From NCBI GenBank assembly GCA_026874595.1, contig CM049322.1, positions 10,504,400 through 10,568,399 on the forward strand: a stretch of DNA of 64,000 bases, written 5' to 3'. This DNA is from Sipunculus nudus. Its lineage: Eukaryota; Annelida; Sipuncula; Golfingiida; Sipunculidae. The translations under genes and the position numbers were made by a program. A model generated the notes under the pieces. The model searched no databases. It saw nothing but the letters and a program-made list of their open reading frames with translations, and was not told the DNA's origin. Each line of letters begins with the position of its first letter. Position 1 is the first letter of the stretch. This document shows, in pieces, positions 38,001-47,375 of the stretch.

Positions 38001-39335
38001 GAAATACAAGATGAGTACACTGTGTCACAATATTAAAAATATGGCTGTCATATAGATATGGGTGAAACCCTAACCCTTGAAATACAAAATGAGCACACTG
38101 TGTCACCGTACCATGTGCCTGTCACATAGATATGGGTAAACCCTAACCCTTGAAATACAAGAGGAGCACACTGTGTCACTGTACAATGTGCCTGTCACAT
38201 AGATATGGCTGAAATTGTAACCCTTGAAATACAAAATGTGCATACTGTGTCACAATATTAAAAATATGGCTGTCATATAGATATGAGTGAAAGCCTAACC
38301 CTTTAAATACAAGATGAGCACACTGTGTCACTGTACATATGTGCCTGTCACATACATATAGGTGAAACCCTAACTCTTGAAATACAAGAGGAGGCACACT
38401 GTGTCACTGTACAATGTGCCTGTCACATAGATACCGGTATGAGTGAAACCCTAACCCTTGAAATACAAGATGAGCACACTGTGTCACTGTACAATGTGCC
38501 TGTCACATAGATATGGGTGTAACCTTAACCCTTGAAATACAAGATGAGCATACTGTATCACAATATTAAAAATATGGTTGTCATATAGATATAGGTGAAA
38601 CCCTAACCCTTGAAATACATGATGAGCACACTGTGTCACTGTACAATGTGCCTGTCACATAGATATGAGTGAAACCCTAACCCTTGAAATACAAGATGGG
38701 CATACTGTGTCACAATATTAAAATATGGCTGTCAAATAGATATAGGTGAAACCCTAACCCTTGAAATACAAGATGAGCTTACCGTTTCACATTACAATGT
38801 GGCTGTCATATAGATATGGATAAAACCCTAACCCTTGAAATACATGATGAACACACTAGTCACAATAGTATGTTGCTGGCTAATAGGCCTTTTGTTTAGC
38901 TTTTGCCGAACTGATTTCAAAAGGCTGAATCAAAGTGAATGAGTATCACTGTGAAATGTGCCTTTCACATAGATATGGGTGAAACCCTAACCCGTTGAAT
39001 ACAAGATGAGCACACTGTGTTACTGTAAAATGTGTCTGCCACATAGATATTGGTAAAACCCTTATCCTTGAAATACATGATGAACATACAGCGTGACAGT
39101 GATATGTGATTATCACACATGGGTAAACCCCTAGCCCTTGAAATACAACATGATCACATTGTGTCACAGTAAACTGTGCCTGTCACATAGATATAGTTGA
39201 TACCCTATCCTTTGAATTACAAGATGCTCGTACTGTATCACAGTAAAATGTGGCTGTGAAATAGATATTGGTGAAACCCTAACCCTTGAAATACAAGATG
39301 AGCACACTGTCAAAGTAAAATACGCCTCTCACTGA
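35099..39335. repeat. 74-bp satellite with telomere-like core, about 45 units
   Basis: The unit runs CCTGTCACATAGATATGGGT, GAAACCCTAACCCTTGAAAT, ACAAGATGAGCACACTGTGT, CACTGTACAATGTG. A 74-bp step was measured between 37383 and 37457. A variant replaces the CTGTACAATGTG part with CAATATTAAAAATATGG. Each unit holds ACCCTAACCC, which is one and two-thirds copies of the TTAGGG complement, and the palindrome ACACTGTGT. Higher-order structure is present: a non-satellite spacer with GGCCTTTTGTTTAGCTTTTG occurs at 37741 and 38886. Small open frames come from the repeats and do not keep one frame, since 74 is not a multiple of three. Confidence 0.9.
36377..37197. mobile_element. 821-bp non-autonomous hAT-type element inserted in the satellite
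   Basis: Ends TAGGGTTGGGACG and the inverse CGTCCCAACACTA match at 12 of 13 positions. They are flanked by GTCATAAA (36369-36376) and GTCATAAT (37198-37205), an 8-bp target duplication with one difference. The uninterrupted satellite sequence GTCATAAAGA is present at 36063 and 37969. Both subterminal regions are rich in ATCACGATATC-like palindromes. No transposase frame, so it would need a partner element. Confidence 0.85.
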
Positions 39336-39339
39336 AACA

Positions 39340-40385
39340 CTGTTGCTCAGAGGCTATGTAGAATTATGAGATAACTATGTTGATTTTGCTGTTAATTTAT
39401 AACTTTATTGAAAAAGAATATATGTGTTCTCACTTCTGACCCCCATGTTTTTTGCACAGTTCTGATCAAAACCATGCATGTAGCCTTCTGTCTGAACGAA
39501 AGTATATGTGGAAAAGGAGCAATATACACACTATTTTGTGCACATAGGTAATAATACGCACAGTATCAGGTAAATAGTACAAACTATGCAGGATATCATG
39601 CAAACTGTAGTGTGCATGCCTGATGCCATGCATATAGCCTCAGGCGAGTAATTTTGACTGGGTGATATATGAAGGCTTTGAAGCTACCATTTAGAAAACA
39701 ACCTGGTAATGAAGTAATGTGGACCATGAACTGATTCACAAACCATGTTAGTATGTCAGCATGGTGTGGGTAAGATATTGCAATTAAAGTAGAGGCTCAA
39801 GTTTCGCTGTGCTGCAGAACAAGTCATTCAGCTTTGTTGAATTAAAGACTGGTAGGAATACAAGCAGTCCCAAGTATACAGAATTAAGAGTTTGATGAGG
39901 TTGCTCGGAGGCCTCTAAGAGCATAGTTATAGTTATCAATGTTTGGTATGTTTCCAAATAGAATAGTTTTAATTGGTTGAATATTAACCTGCATTCCTCT
40001 CAGTAATTTCATAATTTGTAAAACTTTGTTGGAAAATCCAGTGGAAATACTGTGAAGATGACAAGATAACCATAAAACCTGAAATTTCATTCTGTAACAT
40101 TACAATAAATTATGCTTATGAATATGTGAGGAAGGATGTGTCTGTGCTATATTTTATGTAGTATTGGTATGGTAAAATAAATGCTTCACTTTTAAAATGC
40201 ATGATAAGACTGATTTATAAGGTTAATATTGAATTAATCCCTTGCAAGGAAATTGCATTGCCTTGTTCTTTATACATTGTTAATTAGAATATAAAGTAAC
40301 ATTTGTAATGAAAATATTGATCGTTAAGGTTACAAAATGAAAATGAACAGCGTTAAATATGCTTAAATAATTAAGGTGTCAAGCA
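39340..40385. other. no gene recognised
   Basis: Spacer between the satellite and the LINE. A minus-strand frame at 40090-39884 reads PIKTILFGNIPNIDNYNYAL, vaguely LINE-like, but is too short to assign. Confidence 0.4.
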
Positions 40386-40559
40386 TTTTGATTGATTGAT
40401 TCTTTATTTCCTCCTCGGCAAGAAGAGAGTACAACCATTCAGTACATATAAGGTACAAGATACATGCACCGTGATCAAACAGAGAAAGAAATAAGATCTA
40501 ATTAGAAAATATATACAGATAGATATAAAAGGTTCAAATATCTAATCATAAAATATACA

Positions 40560-41360
40560 AAGCGCAAAGCTATATGAAGATATAATGGTTAAATGGGCTG
40601 TCTTAAGGACCAAAATATTTATATATAAGATTATGGTCTAATAAACTATATAAGGTCAATGCTATAGTAAATTCAATTCTATGCGTTTAGCAAATAACCA
40701 AACTAAATATTTAGTCATAAAATATACAAAGTGCAGTGCTATATTAAGATGTTAACTATTGTCTAGGAAAAAAACTTGATAACTGAAAATGTAATTCGAA
40801 TAATGTTTCTAACTGACTGAAATATTATTATCAGAAAAATATAATATTCCTCATATCCGTTCAATAGTCTGTCTTGAAGACCAAAGCATAAATCCATAAA
40901 TTTGTGGTAAGGTAAGATATATAAGGCTGATACTATATGTAATTCAATTTTATGCTCTAAGTAAATAACTAAATTAAATATTTAGTCATAAGATATTCAA
41001 AGTCCGGTGCTATATTAAAATGTTAACTGTATAAAAAATTAATAAATAAATAAATCGCAGCTTAATCACTAAAGACCTCTTCATAATGTACTTTGAACAT
41101 TATTTTTGACTAAAATACAATAGGCAAAGGGAATCTACAATATTCCTCAAACCCACTAAACAGGCTATCTTGGAGATCAAAACATATATCCACAATGTTA
41201 TGGTCGGGTAAGCTACATAAGGCTAATGGTAAATTGAGTTTTTTAAGCTAACCGATAGAAAATAAAAATAAATGACTGGTCCTAAAATATACAAAGTGCA
41301 GTGTTATATTAAAATACTAACTGTTGTCTAATAAGACAATAGCAACTTGAGAACTGAAAA
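40560..41360 (-). repeat. LINE 3' UTR: degenerate tandem copies of the ORF2 end (~285 bp)
   Basis: The plus-strand phrase GGCTATCTTGAAGACCAAAA inside the ORF2 C-terminal codons (41451) has counterparts GGCTATCTTGGAGATCAAAA (41164), GTCTGTCTTGAAGACCAAAG (40868) and GGCTGTCTTAAGGACCAAAA (40597), spaced about 287, 296 and 271 bp. Flanking phrases are kept too: CTAACTGACTGAAATA, ATATAAGGCTGATRCT and AATTCAATTTTATGC. The units outside the ORF contain stops. So the untranslated region looks like three decayed copies of the last coding segment. Confidence 0.75.
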
Positions 41361-44300
41361 CTATCCTCGTAATGTTGTTCGAATAATATTTCTAACTGAC
41401 TGAAATATAATTAGCAAAAATTTACAATAGTCCTCATATCCGTTAAATAGGCTATCTTGAAGACCAAAACATACATCCACAAATTTATGGTCAGGTAAAT
41501 TATATAAGGCTGATGCTTTGGTAAATTCAATTTGATCATAAATATTTCTCCACATAATGTCTCTCTCTGATATAAATGATGGACAATCAGTGAAGACATG
41601 ACACAAAATATCCTCTTGAAGGGAGTTGCAAAAATTACAAATAACGCTCTCATCCGGATCCGCTAGACAAAGCAACCTTACCATGTCACATATAATCTTC
41701 CTACAATTTATTTGACTCCGTGCAATATAGTAAAGACTAAAAGTTCTCTTTGTTAACTCAGGGTGGATTCTCAAGAAACGGTGACAGTCGTTTCTTTTGT
41801 ACATCGTGAAGCACCATATACTTTGCTCGTATGAATGGATAGCATTACATATAATTCGTTTCCAGGTTAAATAATCTGGAAAACTTCCACCATTTATATA
41901 TTTAGAAAAGAAATTACCAATTCCATATTTATTCAAAGTATCAACAATGTTAGGAATGAAACCTTTCAGGTTAATGTGTACTTGTAATTTCCACTGATAT
42001 AGCCTTGTGATAAATAGTTTCTTTGCTATGCCTAAATTGTCACCAGAAATTAATTTATGAAGGAATAGAAGTTTTCTTTTATCTATTCTGCCTTGCATGG
42101 TATGCCATCCGAGTAAGCCCCTAACTACCTCTCCGTGGGTTCTCACATGTAACCCTTGAATTGTTTTTCCAGCAAATGTTTGTAGTTTTTCATTTAAATA
42201 ACTCTCAGTTTTGCTAATTGAATACCATAATTCAGAACCATATAATACGGAAGGTATACATATTTTATCCCAAAGACTAGCTGATACAGTCGGCAGAAGG
42301 GCGTGTGATTGTACTCCTATCATACCAAGTGCGCCCAAAATTGATTTCCCTTTCCTACACCTGTCGTCAGTGCGTGATTTTGAGGAAAAACAGGAGTTTA
42401 GTAGAATTCCCACATGTTCATACTCCTGCACTTCTGTTAATTTCGTGTTACCCATTTTCCACACTCTTAATTCACTATTTATTTTGTTCTGTTTTTTAGT
42501 TTCCCCGAAGACCATACATTTTGATTTTGCTGAACAAAAGGATATTCGCCATAGCTTACTGTATATGTGGGCTCTATTAATCATTTGATCCAATGATGAT
42601 TTGGTATTTGCTAACAAGACCGTATCATCTGCATATGTTGGGGAGCTAACATCAATATCATTTACCAGCAGACCAATATTTCCTTCATTAATATAATTAT
42701 GAAAGTCAACGAAGGACACAGTAAAATAAAACATAGACATGATACCCCCCTGTTTGACACTCCGAGATATTTTGAATTCATCTGACAATTCTCCATTGAC
42801 AAGTACAGCACAGGAACTACCAACTAGCCATTCTCTAAATAATAGCCACAATTTGTCACGGATTGCCAGATTATATGCCTTTAATAGCAGTCCGTCCCAC
42901 CACACTCTGTCAAACGCAGATTTACAGTCTAAAAAACAACAATATACTCTATCCCCTTGCTCACAATGGTGAAAAATACTTTCTTGTACAGAAAAAGATG
43001 CCATCAGACTGCTACATCTTTTCCTGCAAGCATGTTGCATTTTATCGGGGAATTCTCTGTTTCTCAACCATGGTTCTAGTCTGGACCATATTATTTTTTC
43101 AAAGAGCTTATTTAAAACTGGCATTAGTGTAATCCCTCTGTATGAATTCTTGGAGGCTCTGTCTTTGTTTCTGCCCTTATACATTGGAGAAATAATGCCA
43201 AGCTTTAAGGATTTTGGAATATATACCTGTTTGATAATGGCATTGTACAACATTGCCAAATATCTGCATATCCCAGGTGCACCATATTTCAAGTGTTCAT
43301 ATGAGATAAGATCATAACCAGGTGCCTTATTATTTGGTAATTGTTTACAGATCTTTACTATTTCATCTTCATTAATGTGTCGCAGCACCCCTGTATTATC
43401 ATAATGTTTATTGGCATTAACTAATATGTTGGCGATTTTTTTACTAACATGAGACGTAAATGTTTCTTTGTCGGTTTCTTCTTCCGGTTGCTCATTCAGT
43501 AAATTACTAAAATGATTACGCCAAAACGAACGGAGTTCCATAGGAGTCGAAAAGTTAGAATTACCATCGTTCATTATGTGAATATTACCGGATTGATCTT
43601 TGTGACCTTTTACATACTTCCAGAAAGACCTAACATCAATATCGTGATTAAGACTTGCCTCTTCAAATTTTCGTGCTTCAAATTCTAATATCTTTTTCTT
43701 TAATAATTTCCCGAATACACGTTTAGCCGCTTTGTATTCTTTATACGAGTTAAAATGAAAACCCCTTGGGCGACCTCCATCTACCCATATATTTCGCATT
43801 TCTCTCTGGTGGGCGTGGGCTTTCTTTAATTCTTGGTCCCAGTATGGTTTTTTATATGTGTTAACGTTTGTTTTTGGTACCACCTTATCAGCAGCTTTTT
43901 TCATACATTCACTTAATGAAAACACATAGGTATCAATTTCGGCATTTGTTAATGGTTCTGACTGAAGTGTCTTTTCCATAGAGACGTATCTATTTAAATA
44001 ATTATAATAATGGTCTGCATACGAGTTTTTCCATTTATAGGTCTTGCGAAATACTTTTTGAATTTTTTCTATATGTAAGTTTAGGGCAACTACGACTGGG
44101 AGATGATCCGAGGTATTTAAAGCGTGATCATCAATAACTTTACACCAATGAACTCTGTTTAAACTTGTCGAAGGGATTAGTATGTGGTCAATCTGAGTAC
44201 TGGGTCCGGCGCTATAAGGGAAATAGGTGTCAGCTGGGCCTGTGGCAAGTGCTTGTAATCCTACTGAAATGAGATTTGTTGACTCAATAAAGTCTGACAA

Positions 44301-44819
44301 TATAACGCCCCTATCGGTACGAACTTTACCTCTTGGTCCATCCAGTTGGCCTAATTGTGCATTCATGTCACCTGCTATTACAACTTCACCTATAGACGAC
44401 AAATTGGTGTATGCCGCGGTCAAGATTGACAACTGCATGTTAAATTCTTCTACTGTATAATTAGACGGAGGTAAATACGTATTTATTATAAAAATAGGTT
44501 GTTCGTTCGGTCGGCTAAGTTTAATTACTAATATACGGTCATTTCCTAAGTTGTCCACTTTTGAAATTAAGTAACTCAGATCTTTGCGCCACATGGTCGC
44601 CACCCCTCCACGCCTGGGACACTCAAGATTATAGTGAGTGTACGCATCGTATTTGTTATCGAGTGTTCTTAAAAAATAAACGTTCGCTGATGACAAATGA
44701 TGTTCCTGTAAACACAGAATATCTGTTTTTTCCATGATAACGTCTATATATTTAGAAGAAGCAAAAGCTCCCCTGCAATTATATGTTGTCATCACAAGCT
44801 GATTTGAAATCTTTGCCAT
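41361..44819 (-). CDS. LINE ORF2 protein: APE endonuclease and reverse transcriptase, 1152 aa
   Basis: Nicks target DNA and copies the element RNA at the nick. Residues 1-248 are an exonuclease/endonuclease/phosphatase domain with all key positions: N14 (TYNCRG), E39 (LQEHH), Y115 (NTYLPP), D151 and N153 (GDMNAQLG), D211 (TQIDHIL) and H239 (SDHLP). The RT spans about 495-780: NNKAPGYD, SYRGITLMPVLNKLFEKII, motif A FLDCKSAFDRVWWDGL (D631), motif B SVKQGG (687-692), and motif C YADDTVLLA (729-737). PSVLYGSELW follows the thumb. Near the C terminus C1061-x2-C1064-x9-H1074-x4-C1079 forms a zinc-binding-like motif. Length is normal for the group. No stop or frameshift, so the copy may be recent. 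The ATG 108 bp after ORF1 starts the frame. Confidence 0.95.
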   Translation of the reverse strand: MAKISNQLVMTTYNCRGAFASSKYIDVIMEKTDILCLQEHHLSSANVYFLRTLDNKYDAYTHYNLECPRRGGVATMWRKDLSYLISKVDNLGNDRILVIKLSRPNEQPIFIINTYLPPSNYTVEEFNMQLSILTAAYTNLSSIGEVVIAGDMNAQLGQLDGPRGKVRTDRGVILSDFIESTNLISVGLQALATGPADTYFPYSAGPSTQIDHILIPSTSLNRVHWCKVIDDHALNTSDHLPVVVALNLHIEKIQKVFRKTYKWKNSYADHYYNYLNRYVSMEKTLQSEPLTNAEIDTYVFSLSECMKKAADKVVPKTNVNTYKKPYWDQELKKAHAHQREMRNIWVDGGRPRGFHFNSYKEYKAAKRVFGKLLKKKILEFEARKFEEASLNHDIDVRSFWKYVKGHKDQSGNIHIMNDGNSNFSTPMELRSFWRNHFSNLLNEQPEEETDKETFTSHVSKKIANILVNANKHYDNTGVLRHINEDEIVKICKQLPNNKAPGYDLISYEHLKYGAPGICRYLAMLYNAIIKQVYIPKSLKLGIISPMYKGRNKDRASKNSYRGITLMPVLNKLFEKIIWSRLEPWLRNREFPDKMQHACRKRCSSLMASFSVQESIFHHCEQGDRVYCCFLDCKSAFDRVWWDGLLLKAYNLAIRDKLWLLFREWLVGSSCAVLVNGELSDEFKISRSVKQGGIMSMFYFTVSFVDFHNYINEGNIGLLVNDIDVSSPTYADDTVLLANTKSSLDQMINRAHIYSKLWRISFCSAKSKCMVFGETKKQNKINSELRVWKMGNTKLTEVQEYEHVGILLNSCFSSKSRTDDRCRKGKSILGALGMIGVQSHALLPTVSASLWDKICIPSVLYGSELWYSISKTESYLNEKLQTFAGKTIQGLHVRTHGEVVRGLLGWHTMQGRIDKRKLLFLHKLISGDNLGIAKKLFITRLYQWKLQVHINLKGFIPNIVDTLNKYGIGNFFSKYINGGSFPDYLTWKRIICNAIHSYEQSIWCFTMYKRNDCHRFLRIHPELTKRTFSLYYIARSQINCRKIICDMVRLLCLADPDESVICNFCNSLQEDILCHVFTDCPSFISERDIMWRNIYDQIEFTKASALYNLPDHKFVDVCFGLQDSLFNGYEDYCKFLLIIFQSVRNIIRTTLRG

Positions 44820-44927
44820 TATTCTTAATATTAAGTTTCTCGGGAATACTAATAAAGATCTTTATATGTAAATATCTTTTGAAGTATTTTATATGGTGTC
44901 CTTCTTAGTAATGCTTATTCTACGTAA

Positions 44928-46502
44928 TTAAATATTCTTTTTCGCTGGTAACCATTTTCTGCAATACATCCCGTCAGGCCAAAACCCCTTTTCAGTCAAG
45001 CAAGCGTGAAGGTCTCCAACTACAGACATTTTCACTGACAATGTCACATCGTCTGTTTTCAATATTCTACATTGTTTTACCTCTAATTTTTTCCTTTCAA
45101 CATGTTTGACAATTAGGTCCTTTGTAAATAATAGATATTTTTTTACCTTTACATTACCAATATAGTAACTGGAAGTTGGCACCTTAGATTTAACTTGTAG
45201 ATAACCTTCAAGACCAAGACTATCGTCTGAATCTGTTACCTCAATAAACTTTTCATTTGAAACCTTTTCAATTGGAACCTGGTCACCCTCATTAGGTAAC
45301 ACGTTATCATTTCCATCAGTTGACTTTAGTATCCCATAATTTCTATTGGCTTCTGTTATCTCAGCAGAGTAAACACTTGCATCCATTTCATTTTCAGTCT
45401 CCATACCAGATTGTACCGAGGCAGGATGGTTACCATGACACTGACGCTGTATATTGGGCGTATTTTCAGGAATTACAGCGGCAGGTTGATTTGAAACATT
45501 TCCTTGTTTAGACTGAATGGTTTTCTTATTCTGGACAAGAGAAGAACGTTCTGAAGGTGGTATGGAGGCAAGATCTCTGTAAGATACAGAAGTATTTGAA
45601 TATGAGCGACAGAGTGACAATTGTCTCTCTAACCCCGATACCCTATTTTCAATATTCAACATTCTTGTTTCTAAGTGCCCACAACGTCCATCAGTTGTTT
45701 TGCATAAACTTTCATTAGATGCACCTCTATCATTTAATCTGTCTAGGCGATTATTCAAGTCCATCAATCGCCTGTCAACAAATTTCTCACGTTCAGCCTT
45801 CAGTTCAGCTACCATCTGGCAAAGTTTAATATTTTCTTCCTTCAGTATCTTTGTCTGTTCAAGTAGCATGTCACGGTCTTCCCTGGCCTGTTGTAGAACT
45901 TCGGAACAAAGTGTCTTGATGGCCTTTATTGTGTCCGCCGGAACACAATCATTGGACAATAAATCCTCTGTGTCTACAGTTTCAGGTGTGGAGTTTCTTT
46001 GTTGCACCCCACCTGACGTTGAGCTCATTGTCGATAGGGTTGGCGCTTTATCCGAACTGGGCCGTACAATGTCCGGTGGTTCTAATGAATCTGACTTGTC
46101 AGACAACAGACCCTGGTTTTTGTGATTTATGTTCTGAGGTGATTGGTCCTTTAGTCGTTTACGAGATTTTCCATTCAGAAGTTTAGTAAGGTCTATTGTG
46201 TTATCTCCCTCCAAATATAGGTATATTTGATAAATGTCATTGACTGTTTTAACACATGATTTCCCACCTTGTGTATTCTTATGCATTATAAGCCTTCCCC
46301 GTGGGGTGCTTGGGAACTTATTTATAGCCAGGTCAAAGAGTGCACTTCGAATGTGTCGCAGGTGGTTGAGATCTTCTCCAACCTGCTGTAAAATGGAAGA
46401 ACAAAACTCCTCACCACTGAGGTGTCCGTATTTTGATTTTACATTTTCATAAATTTGCGCCTCTGTCTGAGTAACAAACACGGACTCATCGCTTGATGAC
46501 AT
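44928..46502 (-). CDS. LINE ORF1 protein, 524 aa
   Basis: First reading frame of the LINE; in related elements this protein binds the RNA to form the retrotransposition particle. Visible layout: an acidic and Ser-rich N terminus; a conserved-looking helical block about residues 15-110 (GHLSGEEFCSSILQQVGEDL, TPRGRLIMHKNTQGG); a low-complexity Ser/Pro linker with KSRKR basic patch (112-185); a predicted coiled coil about 191-300 (heptad-like Leu in EVLQQAREDRDMLLEQTKIL and later); another polar linker; and a C-terminal block about 440-524 ending GFWPDGMYCRKWLP. I recall similar FWPEGVYCRPW endings in other LINE ORF1-like proteins, where they close an RRM-like fold; that is recollection. No CCHC knuckle is seen. 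The start is the first ATG of the frame, after a 5' UTR with stops. Confidence 0.85.
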   Translation of the reverse strand: MSSSDESVFVTQTEAQIYENVKSKYGHLSGEEFCSSILQQVGEDLNHLRHIRSALFDLAINKFPSTPRGRLIMHKNTQGGKSCVKTVNDIYQIYLYLEGDNTIDLTKLLNGKSRKRLKDQSPQNINHKNQGLLSDKSDSLEPPDIVRPSSDKAPTLSTMSSTSGGVQQRNSTPETVDTEDLLSNDCVPADTIKAIKTLCSEVLQQAREDRDMLLEQTKILKEENIKLCQMVAELKAEREKFVDRRLMDLNNRLDRLNDRGASNESLCKTTDGRCGHLETRMLNIENRVSGLERQLSLCRSYSNTSVSYRDLASIPPSERSSLVQNKKTIQSKQGNVSNQPAAVIPENTPNIQRQCHGNHPASVQSGMETENEMDASVYSAEITEANRNYGILKSTDGNDNVLPNEGDQVPIEKVSNEKFIEVTDSDDSLGLEGYLQVKSKVPTSSYYIGNVKVKKYLLFTKDLIVKHVERKKLEVKQCRILKTDDVTLSVKMSVVGDLHACLTEKGFWPDGMYCRKWLPAKKNI

Positions 46503-46797
46503 TTTTGAGAATTATTTCTCTGGTTGTATTAGTCCACCCGGGTATCACCCTTAGATACAGTAAACAATAATGGAGCTTTGCAGCAAACACCTCAAAAATG
46601 TCTGTTTTAGAGTTCCTTTCTTGTTATAAAATAACAAAACTCACGTATTCCAGTCCACGAATCCACCAGTATCCGTTATAATAGAAAAACTATTCCTTTG
46701 ATATCCAGAAAATAAGCAAAAATGAACTTTCTCTGGAGTCCAGTTTAAAGCCTGACCGTCTTGCCTCACGCATGCGCATCACGCTTCGTATAAGAAA
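46503..46797 (-). promoter_or_regulatory. LINE 5' UTR with probable internal promoter
   Basis: Untranslated leader of the intact LINE. The 5' end lies in a CpG-containing block (GATGCGCATGCGTGAGG on the minus strand), unlike the AT-rich flank. LINEs of this kind carry an internal promoter here (known for the group); no specific motif is identified. Confidence 0.45.
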
Positions 46798-46799
46798 AT

Positions 46800-47335
46800 G
46801 TTAATAAAACTAGGTCATATATCGCCTACAATATATTTTAATTTTAGTTTACACAAGTGATGATAGTGCTGGTTTAGCACTGTTGGCTGTGCGAGGTGTA
46901 GAAGCATCCCACATGTATAGGTAATAGTAAGAGTAGTTGATACCCCAGTAATAGTAATAATAACAGATGGTAAAATGTGGTAATATTAATAGTACGTGAT
47001 ATATCACAATCAGAAAAATATTGTTATAATAATACAATAACTCTAATAGACTCCATGTCTATTTAAAACATCCTACCAAAATATCTTTGAAATATAAAAA
47101 ATATATAAATGATATAAAATAATACAAATTTTATATTTAACATATATTTTTAGATAGATTTACCAACATTTTATTAAAATAATCCACCCAGTGGTTGTTT
47201 CGGTGTAGGTGTATGAAGGTTTTGACCATGAACCATCCAGTGGTTACTGAGTTAGTGTGACAGACAAAAAACCCATCCATACAAAAGCCCATCCCTGAAC
47301 TTGCAGAATAGGACAAAAGCCCACCCTTGACTAAA

Positions 47336-47375
<40 letters not shown>

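Larger units (their letters stand above)
40389..46797 (-). mobile_element. apparently full-length two-ORF LINE (APE endonuclease type)
   Basis: Order on the minus strand: 5' UTR (about 46797-46503, limit uncertain), ORF1, 108-bp gap, ORF2, a 970-bp 3' UTR, then a short (TCAA)n tail at 40402-40388. Both ORFs are intact. The two-ORF layout with an N-terminal APE endonuclease, central RT and C-terminal Cys/His motif, plus a simple-repeat tail rather than poly(A), fits the CR1/L2/jockey group. I cannot name the clade. No target duplication was found, which is common in CR1/L2-like elements. Confidence 0.85.

Noticed and set aside
37569-39167. Short open frames with repeated HLVFQGLGFHPYL-like or AC.ID.GETLTLEIQ-like peptides
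   Set aside because: They follow the 74-bp satellite. The unit is not a multiple of three, so frames shift from unit to unit, and all are short. No start or splice context.
39884-40090. Minus-strand frame reminiscent of a LINE tail
   Set aside because: Only a vague resemblance over about 30 residues; no diagnostic motif.
42211-46452. Plus-strand frames of 63-141 aa
   Set aside because: Antisense shadows of the intact LINE ORF1 and ORF2.
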